From a virus, in IMG/VR virus record IMGVR_UViG_3300021963_000731, positions 1-21,992 of that record: DNA of 21,992 nt, one strand, 5' to 3'. The position numbers and the translations under genes are program-made. Below are positions 1 through 5,659 of this stretch, piece by piece. The stretch's first letter is position 1. The number at the start of each line of letters is the position of its first letter. The notes beneath the pieces were generated by a model. The model was given only the letters and a program-made list of their open reading frames with translations. It searched no databases and had not been told where the DNA came from.

Positions 1-971
1 TGCCACTTAACTTTACTGCTATCCATGAATGAATCTAACCAGCCGCCGATAGGATTGGACTTGATATCGAATATCTTAGAATATCCCAAGGCCTGCAGGC
101 GATTATTACAGAGCCATTCAGCGTAGCCGCTTAGTACATCTTTATTCAACCCAATCAGACTACCTCGTGAAAAAAGGTAGTCTGCCCATTTCTTTTCATT
201 TTCAACAGCGAGACCAAACATATCAATTATTTTGTGCTTATTAGCTTTAACTAGATCTGAGAAACCTTCCTTAGGATTCTCAGTAAGATATTTTATAATA
301 TTCTGAGTAATTGAAACATGTAGGTTTTCGTCTCGATGAATAAGCTTAATAATTTTAGCATTACCTTCCATCTTACCACGATAGCCGAAGTAAAAGCTAC
401 AAGCAAAAGACGTATAGAAGGCGATACCTTCAGTTATATTCGTCGATATAATAGCATCGAGTATCTGCTGCTTAATATCGGTAGGATTACCGATTAGTTT
501 ATCGTAATTATCAGATATCGTCTTAGCTCGACTTACTATCTCATTATCTTCTAAAATCGAATCAAAAAATTTCGATGGGTCGCTACATACATTCTTAAGA
601 ATATAGGTGTAGCTATACGAGTGTATCGCTTCAAAGCGAGCCCACGTATTCATACAGATTTCAAGCTCAGGGTTAGTAACGTACCGCGCTATCTCATGAA
701 TACTTCTCGATAGCATCGAATCAGTCATCGTTTGAAACTTAAGATTAGAGTCAAATACGAATCGTTCCTCTGGAGATAGAACCTTGTAATCATTTCTATC
801 CTTTATAAGAGATACCTCTTCAGGCATCCAGTGATATTCCTCCTGCTGTCTGAAGAGATCGAAGAGCTTAGGATACTTAAAATAATCATATCGTTGTAGT
901 CCTAGATCTTCGCCGAGAAAGAGAGGCTGCTTAAGCCTGTCTACGTTGTGTTTATTAAGAACAGTTTTCAT
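1..971 (-). CDS. nrdB: Ribonucleotide reductase class Ia, beta (radical) subunit, partial at left edge
   Basis: This is the small subunit of aerobic ribonucleotide reductase, which holds the di-iron/tyrosyl radical used by NrdA to reduce ribonucleotides. I translated the minus strand from the ATG at 969-971; the frame stays open for 323 residues to the window edge, so the C-terminus is missing (E. coli NrdB has 376). All metal ligands are visible: D84, E114, H117 (in FEAIH), E181, E215 and H218 (in RDENLH). The radical tyrosine is Y121, four residues after H117, as in E. coli. The core matches E. coli NrdB closely (ACSF, MEGNAKII, WADYLF, GSLIGLNKD). The start codon follows the nrdA stop with no gap, so the two genes are surely co-transcribed and perhaps translationally coupled. 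Confidence 0.97.
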   Translation of the reverse strand, partial: MKTVLNKHNVDRLKQPLFLGEDLGLQRYDYFKYPKLFDLFRQQEEYHWMPEEVSLIKDRNDYKVLSPEERFVFDSNLKFQTMTDSMLSRSIHEIARYVTNPELEICMNTWARFEAIHSYSYTYILKNVCSDPSKFFDSILEDNEIVSRAKTISDNYDKLIGNPTDIKQQILDAIISTNITEGIAFYTSFACSFYFGYRGKMEGNAKIIKLIHRDENLHVSITQNIIKYLTENPKEGFSDLVKANKHKIIDMFGLAVENEKKWADYLFSRGSLIGLNKDVLSGYAEWLCNNRLQALGYSKIFDIKSNPIGGWLDSFMDSSKVKW

Positions 972-3242
972 TTAGAGTTTACATGCACCGCTACTGCAAT
1001 CGTGGGAGTCATCCTTGGCGACTGGTTTGTTGGTAGTAAGATCTTTATCTTCGTCTTCTGAGTAACAATAATACATATTTTTGATTCCCATACTATATGC
1101 ATATAATATTTCCTTTAAGATAACAGTATCGGGTATTAGCTTGTTTTCGTAGTGGCTGTAGTTGTAAAATGTATTTGCTGAAATACTCATATCGACATAT
1201 TTCTGAAAGGCTGCGACTACGTTAAGGTAGCCGATGTTATCTGTCATCTCGAACGCGAGAGTATAACGATTTTTCCAGTTAATATGAGGAACTAGGACCG
1301 GTAGAGTACTGGTTTTAGATTTCTTGTATGTGATAACACTACGTACAGGATCGATGCCATTAGTAGATGATTGAATAACGGAACTAGACTCAACCGGCAT
1401 TAAAGCAGTTACCGTAGAGTGACGAAGACCGTATTGCTTAATATCCTTACGCAATTCCTCCCAGTCACAACTCAATTTACGATCAACAATTCTATCGACA
1501 GTCTTCTTGTATGTATCAATTGGTAAAATACCATTGGAGTATTTAGTACGATTAAACATCTCGCACTGACCCTTCTCCTTTGCAAGGTTACATGAAGCTT
1601 TAAGCAAATAATACTGTAGTTTCTCAGCCTGTTTATCTATAAAGTTAGGTGTTTCTTTATCAGAGTATTTTAAATTCTGTGCAGCGAGTAGAGCTGCTAC
1701 GTTTGTTACGCCTACTCCCAAGCTGCGACGCTTTTTTGCAAAATTCTCTGCAGCTTTATTAAAGTACTCTTGATAGTCAATAATATTATCAAGAAATCTA
1801 ATAATAATATCGCATACCTTTTCATACTCCGCATCCGACTGAATTTCGAGTAAATTAATTGCTGCAAGTATACACACACCGATTTGTGCATTAGGGTCAT
1901 CATAGCTCTTCATAGGTATGAGTGGCTGATTTACTTCAAGACACAAGTTACTCATTTTAACATCATCTAGCCATGCGCCGTGCTCATTTACATGATCAAC
2001 GTTCATGATGTAAATACGCCCAGTCTCGACGCGTTCCTTAACTAACAACGAAAATAACTCTCTTGCAGAGACAGACTTCTTAAATTTAATTTTATTACTA
2101 CTTTCATACTTTATATACAAAGCATCAAATTCAGGGTGACCGAAAGCCTCATACAAATCTCTAACTTCGTGCGTCGAGAATAGAGTAATATTTTCATTCT
2201 TTTGAAGACGTTCATAAAATATACGAGAAAGACCGATACAGTAATCTAACTTCTTTACTCGATTATCTTCAGTTCCTGCGTTATTCTTAAGTACTAGAAT
2301 ATCCTGAATTTCGTGATGCCAGATAGGGAAGTTTACGGTAGCGCCGCCGCCTCTAATAGAGTTCTGATGACAGGACTTAACCGTCGATTCGAGCACCTTT
2401 AAGAACGGTATTACCCCGGTATGAATAACTTCGCCATTACGAATAGGCGCATTAATCGCTCTCATTCTGCCGAGATTGACACCGATACCGTATCTCTTAG
2501 AAGTAGCGTGGCCAACAGCAGCCACGCTTGCAAAAATAGAATCCATGCTATCCTCGATATCAATTAGACAGCACGATGCAAATGATCGTAAAGTGCTCCG
2601 AGCACCAGCCATAATAGGAGTAGGTAGGTTAATTTTATGCTTAGAAAAGAAGTTATATGCTTTTTTTACATAACTGGCCCGATTAGAGATACAGTAGGAA
2701 CTGAAGCCTACCATAGCAATTAACATATATGCAAATTGCGGCGTCTCGTATACCTCTTGGGTCTGACGATTTTGAATGAGGTATTTATCGCACAGCTGCT
2801 TTATACCTGAATAGGTAAAAATAAAGTCTCTATCATGATCAATTGTCTCATCTAGCTTATCGATATCTTCCTTAGAATACATCTTAAGAATCTGCTCATC
2901 ATAAACTTTCAATTTTACATTGCGAGTGATTATATCATAAAGCTTAGGTGGGTTTTTACCTCCCCAGACATCCTTACGCAAGGCATAGTTGAGTAATCGC
3001 GACGCGACAAATTGGTAGCTCGGTCTTTCAACGCTGATAAGATTTGCAGCCGCTTCAATTAAGATGTTATGTATTTCACGAGTAGTAATACCGTCAAAGA
3101 TATTTAGTCTCGCATTCATTTCAATATCTGACATATTGACGTCAGGTATGCCTTCTATAGCCCAGCAAATAATTTTGTGTATCTTCTCGACATTATACTC
3201 AACTTTATCACCGTTCCGCTTTTTAACAAAGATTTTATCCAT
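972..3242 (-). CDS. nrdA: Ribonucleotide reductase class Ia, alpha (catalytic) subunit
   Basis: This is the large subunit that reduces ribonucleoside diphosphates to deoxy forms. At 756 residues it is full length (E. coli 761). Residues 4 to about 92 form an ATP-cone, the allosteric activity switch. Catalytic residues are all present: C224 and C457 (the redox pair), N432, C434 (the thiyl radical cysteine) and E436 in SNLCLE, and Y724-Y725 for radical transfer. The tail carries C749 and C754, the shuttle cysteines that accept electrons from thioredoxin or glutaredoxin. An in-frame stop lies just upstream of the ATG at 3242, so this start is fixed. There is no good Shine-Dalgarno; an AGGA lies too far away, about 18 bases upstream. 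The gene is intact, with no intein or intron. It is followed immediately by nrdB. Confidence 0.98.
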   Translation of the reverse strand: MDKIFVKKRNGDKVEYNVEKIHKIICWAIEGIPDVNMSDIEMNARLNIFDGITTREIHNILIEAAANLISVERPSYQFVASRLLNYALRKDVWGGKNPPKLYDIITRNVKLKVYDEQILKMYSKEDIDKLDETIDHDRDFIFTYSGIKQLCDKYLIQNRQTQEVYETPQFAYMLIAMVGFSSYCISNRASYVKKAYNFFSKHKINLPTPIMAGARSTLRSFASCCLIDIEDSMDSIFASVAAVGHATSKRYGIGVNLGRMRAINAPIRNGEVIHTGVIPFLKVLESTVKSCHQNSIRGGGATVNFPIWHHEIQDILVLKNNAGTEDNRVKKLDYCIGLSRIFYERLQKNENITLFSTHEVRDLYEAFGHPEFDALYIKYESSNKIKFKKSVSARELFSLLVKERVETGRIYIMNVDHVNEHGAWLDDVKMSNLCLEVNQPLIPMKSYDDPNAQIGVCILAAINLLEIQSDAEYEKVCDIIIRFLDNIIDYQEYFNKAAENFAKKRRSLGVGVTNVAALLAAQNLKYSDKETPNFIDKQAEKLQYYLLKASCNLAKEKGQCEMFNRTKYSNGILPIDTYKKTVDRIVDRKLSCDWEELRKDIKQYGLRHSTVTALMPVESSSVIQSSTNGIDPVRSVITYKKSKTSTLPVLVPHINWKNRYTLAFEMTDNIGYLNVVAAFQKYVDMSISANTFYNYSHYENKLIPDTVILKEILYAYSMGIKNMYYCYSEDEDKDLTTNKPVAKDDSHDCSSGACKL

Positions 3243-3352
3243 GGTGTACGATTATTTTAATCCTACCGTCTGCCTGCTACAATACATTTTTTTAATAATA
3301 AAAACAAATGTATTAACAGAATATCTTACGGTCAAATATAAGTATTTTAATA
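3243..3352. promoter_or_regulatory. Divergent control region between nrdA and a small membrane-protein gene
   Basis: This 110-base AT-rich gap separates two outward-facing genes, so it should hold promoters for both. On the minus strand TTGACC (3335 to 3330), a 17-base spacer and TACATT (3312 to 3307) form a plausible sigma-70-like promoter for nrdA, giving a leader of about 58 bases. Within that leader lies a 9-base inverted repeat, AATACATTT (3281-3289) and AAATGTATT (3306-3314), with a 16-base gap. It could be an operator or a weak hairpin. I see no convincing plus-strand promoter. Confidence 0.4.
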
Positions 3353-3595
3353 ATGAGTAAAAACTCTCAGGAGTCAGAACATAACCCTCAGGCATACGAT
3401 GCGGTCTTTGCTAGACTCGAAGCAAAAATTGATAATATTGCATTGCATATCGTGGAGTTAAAGACAGCGAGCACCAAGCTAAACGAAAGAGTCATAGCGC
3501 TCGAAGGGTTCAAGTCATATGCTCTGGGTGTTACCGCAGTTGTAGCTGCAAGTGTCACTTATTATATCAGTAGAATATTTAATTCGGATAAATAA
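3353..3595 (+). CDS. Small coiled-coil protein with C-terminal membrane segment (XhlA/holin-accessory-like)
   Basis: This 80-residue protein has a polar N-terminus and a heptad-like stretch at residues 16-50 (AVFARLEAKIDNI, LNERVIALEG) that should form a coiled coil. One hydrophobic segment follows at about 55-75 (YALGVTAVVAASVTYYI), then a short basic/polar tail. That layout is the one seen in XhlA-type hemolysin/holin-accessory proteins and in other small phage membrane proteins. The lysozyme gene is about 1.4 kb downstream, which would fit a lysis role, but other small genes lie between and the link is an inference. The start ATG lacks a clear ribosome-binding site. The stop codon overlaps the base of a strong hairpin terminator. 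Confidence 0.65.
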   Translation: MSKNSQESEHNPQAYDAVFARLEAKIDNIALHIVELKTASTKLNERVIALEGFKSYALGVTAVVAASVTYYISRIFNSDK

Positions 3596-3627
3596 AAACC
3601 CGACAATATAATATATTGTCGGGTTTT
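3595..3627. terminator. Bidirectional hairpin terminator
   Basis: The arms at 3595-3610 and 3612-3627 are perfect reverse complements (16 pairs around one central base, so in practice about 14 pairs and a small loop). The stem carries a CCCGAC/GTCGGG core. It has A-tracts on the left and T-tracts on the right, so it reads as an intrinsic terminator in both directions. It would serve the plus-strand gene ending at 3595 and the minus-strand gene ending at 3642. The minus-strand T-tract (TTTTTATTTAT) is the better one. Confidence 0.85.
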
Positions 3628-3641
3628 ATGATAAACCTAGT

Positions 3642-3959
3642 TTAGGCAATTTCCAAGGAATTGCTCATAAACCGACCAACGTAACAGTTCATAGCTACGT
3701 AATAGTGAGTAGCATGACTCGTCTTACTAGTCATACAACCTTCACCAGTAGTTGAAACTCCGACTACAACACCACGCGACCCGTTGAGTTTACGATTTCT
3801 AATCGATTCCCAATTGTTCTTCTTGCTCTTAATAAGCACCTCGTCACCTGGCACGAACTTGCAGTTAGGGTTCTTATCACGATTCCACCGCGTCATCACT
3901 GTAGCAGTGATTTTGTTATTTTGGAGTAGTTTGTGTGTTTTGTTTAATGATATCATCAT
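3642..3959 (-). CDS. Hypothetical basic protein with SH3/KOW-like segment
   Basis: This 105-residue protein has no assigned function. Residues 1-30 are basic and polar. From about residue 36 the pattern looks like a small beta-barrel of the SH3/KOW kind: FVPGDEVLIKSK, then a basic turn, GSRGVVVGVST, a variable loop, HYYVAMNCYVG and a closing SNSLEIA strand. The first motif (PGDxVxI) and the GxVxGV pattern are common in KOW and related nucleic-acid or protein-binding barrels, so a binding role is possible. Translation could begin at either of two adjacent Met codons (MM). The gene sits alone between a bidirectional terminator and a divergent promoter region, so it is probably a monocistronic accessory gene. 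Confidence 0.6.
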   Translation of the reverse strand: MMISLNKTHKLLQNNKITATVMTRWNRDKNPNCKFVPGDEVLIKSKKNNWESIRNRKLNGSRGVVVGVSTTGEGCMTSKTSHATHYYVAMNCYVGRFMSNSLEIA

Positions 3960-4032
3960 ATACTAATATAATATAGTTAAACTCTATAGAATACAACTAA
4001 AATAGTAAATGTAATAAAGATCCTAAAAAAAG

Positions 4033-4060
4033 TTGACAATAGTATATTGTAGTTTATATT
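4033..4060 (+). promoter_or_regulatory. Strong sigma-70-type promoter with overlapping inverted repeat
   Basis: A perfect -35 box TTGACA (4033-4038) is followed by a 16-base spacer and TATATT (4055-4060), placing the start of transcription near 4067, about 18 bases before the ATG at 4085. An inverted repeat, ACAATA (4036-4041) and TATTGT (4045-4050), overlaps the -35 box and spacer, where a repressor or activator could bind. This is the best host-type promoter in the window and suggests early expression by the unmodified host polymerase. Confidence 0.65.
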
Positions 4061-4084
4061 GACTTAGTTAGGCAAATTAAACTT

Positions 4085-4411
4085 ATGAAACAAACAGAAA
4101 CACAAACAGAGGGACAGCAATCTGCTGTCATCACCACCATCAACTCGGACAACACCCCCAAGCTCCGGTGTATTATCACCGGCAAGGAACGTCTTACGAA
4201 CAAAGCGTATCTCGTTACTAAGGCGGTTGCTACTGGCGGAGACGTTCAGAAGTTCTTGTCTCTATATATCAGCCGCCCTGCACTTAAGCACTTGCGTAAG
4301 GGTAAGACTATTGAGGAGACACGCTTCGCTCTAACGTCTCATTGCGATGATAACATCACAAATGAGCTCCTTGACGAGGCGCTCAAGTTGAACGGCAAAT
4401 GGTCTAAGTAA
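4085..4411 (+). CDS. Hypothetical small protein, probably highly expressed early
   Basis: I do not recognise this 108-residue protein. The first 25 residues are polar and likely disordered (many Q, T, S). A folded core follows, with a CIITGKER motif at about 29-36, then KAYLVTKAVATGG, a helical FLSLYIS segment and a basic stretch (ALKHLRKGKTIEETR). The C-terminal part is helical. There is no membrane segment and no metal-site pattern. The gene stands out in its signals: a consensus promoter just upstream, a strong terminator just downstream, and codon choice richer in C- and G-ending codons (ATC, ACC, AAC, AAG, CTC) than its neighbours. Together these suggest a short, abundant, independently transcribed mRNA. 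It could be a nucleic-acid-binding or host-takeover protein; that is a guess. Confidence 0.7.
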   Translation: MKQTETQTEGQQSAVITTINSDNTPKLRCIITGKERLTNKAYLVTKAVATGGDVQKFLSLYISRPALKHLRKGKTIEETRFALTSHCDDNITNELLDEALKLNGKWSK

Positions 4412-4430
4412 GTCGTTCGGTATATACAAT

Positions 4431-4469
4431 CGAAGAGGGTGCATAATGCACCCTCTTCGCCTGTTCTTA
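4431..4469 (+). terminator. Intrinsic terminator after the small early gene
   Basis: CGAAGAGGGTGCA (4431-4443) pairs perfectly with TGCACCCTCTTCG (4447-4459) around a three-base loop. The 13-pair GC-rich stem is followed by a moderately T-rich tail (CCTGTTCTT). It lies 19 bases past the stop codon at 4411 and should end that transcript. Confidence 0.85.
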
Positions 4470-4477
4470 TATAAATA
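4470..4477 (+). promoter_or_regulatory. T4-type late promoter octamer, near-leaderless
   Basis: An exact TATAAATA lies seven bases before the ATG of the 58-residue ORF at 4485. In T4 the late octamer is the -10 element and transcription begins about six bases after it. The mRNA would therefore start almost at the ATG. The octamer directly follows a terminator, as expected for a separate unit. The local AT-richness makes a chance match possible. Confidence 0.45.
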
Positions 4478-4484
4478 AAATAAA

Positions 4485-4661
4485 ATGACTATAATTAACT
4501 CTGATCAAGCGGAACACATTATAACGATGATTCTAGAAAATATCGCTGCTAACGATAAAATACGACTTAAAATTCTCAGTGATATAGATCTAGATGAGGT
4601 AATGTTCACGAAATTTATAGAGAACGTCTCTATATCATGTGACGACGTCTATCTCGATTGA
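4485..4661 (+). CDS. Small hypothetical acidic protein (58 aa)
   Basis: This short ORF begins MTIINSDQAEHI and ends DDVYLD before a TGA. It is acidic, with two likely helices (residues 8-22 and 36-48), and no cysteine pair, membrane segment or known motif that I can recognise. It follows a terminator and a late-type TATAAATA octamer, and an A-rich stretch precedes the ATG, which supports its being real. Its last 13 bases overlap the end of the minus-strand gene at 4649-4843. Function unknown. Confidence 0.5.
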   Translation: MTIINSDQAEHIITMILENIAANDKIRLKILSDIDLDEVMFTKFIENVSISCDDVYLD

Positions 4662-4843
4662 TCAATAGTCTTAAAGGCTTCATCACCAATTAGATTATAG
4701 AACGGTTCGTATATCTCACAGCCTAGGAAGTAAAGCGGAGGCCGATTGCGAAATAGCTTGTTATTCGTCTTCAACCATCGATCAGTACCAGTGCCAAATT
4801 GAGTTTGAAGTATCGAGTATAACTGTTGCTGCTTTTTATTCAT
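4649..4843 (-). CDS. Small protein resembling the MbcA/ParS/Xre toxin-binding (DUF2384) fold
   Basis: This 64-residue protein has the pattern WLKTNNKLFRNRPPLYFL followed by a helical tail (YEPFYNLIGDEAF). The WL-x-T-x-N...P-L-x-x-L spacing resembles the C-terminal domain of MbcA/ParS/Xre antitoxins (DUF2384), in which a WL.tpn.al.g..Pl..L signature precedes a short helix pair. The N-terminal DNA-binding half of those antitoxins is absent; residues 1-20 are just a basic, Gln-rich helix. No toxin of the RES or COOH family is next to it, so it is not a recognisable toxin-antitoxin pair. It overlaps the tail of the facing ORF by 13 bases. The family call rests on pattern memory only. Confidence 0.5.
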   Translation of the reverse strand: MNKKQQQLYSILQTQFGTGTDRWLKTNNKLFRNRPPLYFLGCEIYEPFYNLIGDEAFKTIDQSR

Positions 4844-4893
4844 TTAGACGTAAGTAATTATACTCAAACTCCCCTAACAGCAACCTTATGAGC

Positions 4894-4901
4894 TATAAAT
4901 A
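4894..4901 (+). promoter_or_regulatory. T4-type late promoter octamer upstream of lysozyme
   Basis: An exact TATAAATA lies 76 bases before the lysozyme ATG. It would start transcription near 4907 and give a leader of about 70 bases. Late expression is what a lysis gene needs, so context supports the call. Confidence 0.55.
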
Positions 4902-4905
4902 TAAT

Positions 4906-4928
4906 ATATATCTTGATGTCAGATATAT
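4906..4928. repeat. Inverted repeat in the lysozyme leader
   Basis: ATATATCT (4906-4913) and AGATATAT (4921-4928) flank a seven-base TGATGTC loop. If transcription starts near 4907 this hairpin would sit at the very 5' end of the lysozyme mRNA, where T4 early lysozyme transcripts also have structure. AT-rich sequence makes short repeats frequent, so the role is uncertain. Confidence 0.35.
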
Positions 4929-4977
4929 TTTTGCATATATTCTAATTACTGACAACAAATTAATATAGGCAGGCTAA

Positions 4978-5655
4978 ATGTATCTAAATCAATATAAGAC
5001 GGAAATATTCGAAGAGAGTTGGAAGGGCGCACTCGCCGGGTTAGCTTTAGGAGCTTCATCGCTATTAAGCCATGGCGCTACAAATCAACCAACCGTATCA
5101 AATACTATTACCAGACCTGCGGCAGTATCGAATAATGTACCGCAAAATCTTAATCTAGCATCTCAGTTCATACGAAGCCAGGAAAATAGCAAAAATAATA
5201 AAGAAGGTGGTTGGAATAACAAACTACAAAAATGGTTTCCTCACCCTAGTAAAGAAGGAGGAAGGGATACTATTGGATATGGTCATAAGCTTTCCTCTAA
5301 CAAAGAGGCTATCAGTTATAAGAGTGGTATAACTGATAAAGAGAGCGAAGAACTTCTTCAGTCTGACATAAATAGATCTTATAGAAATATAAACAGAAAG
5401 CTACACAAGGCTGGCTATACGCTGCCTAACAACAAGTACGCCGTCGCGATGTTACTTGATATTGAATTTAACGTTAGCGGCGGTATAACTACCTTTCCAA
5501 AGTTTGTCGGCGGTTTAATGACTAATAATGTTGCAGTCATGACCAATGAGTACCGTCGATATGGTGAAATTAAAGGGGTAAAGCAAGAGCTAGGTAGGAA
5601 CAAAGCCTTTAAGTCCAATCTCCTAGATCCTTATCTCAGCACTCTTAAGAAGTAG
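4978..5655 (+). CDS. Phage lysozyme/endolysin, GH24-like, with N-terminal hydrophobic segment
   Basis: This 225-residue protein should cleave peptidoglycan. The hydrolase domain starts near residue 62. FIRSQEN (64-70) places E69 where T4 lysozyme has its catalytic glutamate, and TIGYGHKL (98-105) matches TIGIGH of T4, with T98 as the catalytic threonine. The stretch between is longer than in T4 and holds FPHPSKEGGRD, so D97 or a nearby residue would replace T4 D20. DIEFNVSGG (about 160) is the usual family helix start. Residues 14-31 (SWKGALAGLALGASSLLS) are hydrophobic and could be a signal-anchor, followed by a Ser/Thr/Pro/Asn-rich linker to about 60. AGGCAGG before the ATG is a good ribosome-binding site. 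The gene faces the sugar-transfer cassette tail to tail with a four-base gap. A virion-associated lysozyme is the alternative. Confidence 0.85.
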   Translation: MYLNQYKTEIFEESWKGALAGLALGASSLLSHGATNQPTVSNTITRPAAVSNNVPQNLNLASQFIRSQENSKNNKEGGWNNKLQKWFPHPSKEGGRDTIGYGHKLSSNKEAISYKSGITDKESEELLQSDINRSYRNINRKLHKAGYTLPNNKYAVAMLLDIEFNVSGGITTFPKFVGGLMTNNVAVMTNEYRRYGEIKGVKQELGRNKAFKSNLLDPYLSTLKK

Positions 5656-5659
5656 TGTT

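Noticed and set aside
1712-2673. Short open frames on both strands within nrdA (1712-1903, 2476-2673)
   Set aside because: They overlap a full-length reductase gene with all catalytic residues intact, so they are shadows of coding sequence.
4649-4843. A complete toxin-antitoxin module
   Set aside because: Only an antitoxin-like small domain is present. The facing 58-residue ORF does not resemble a RES or other toxin, and the arrangement is tail to tail rather than an operon.
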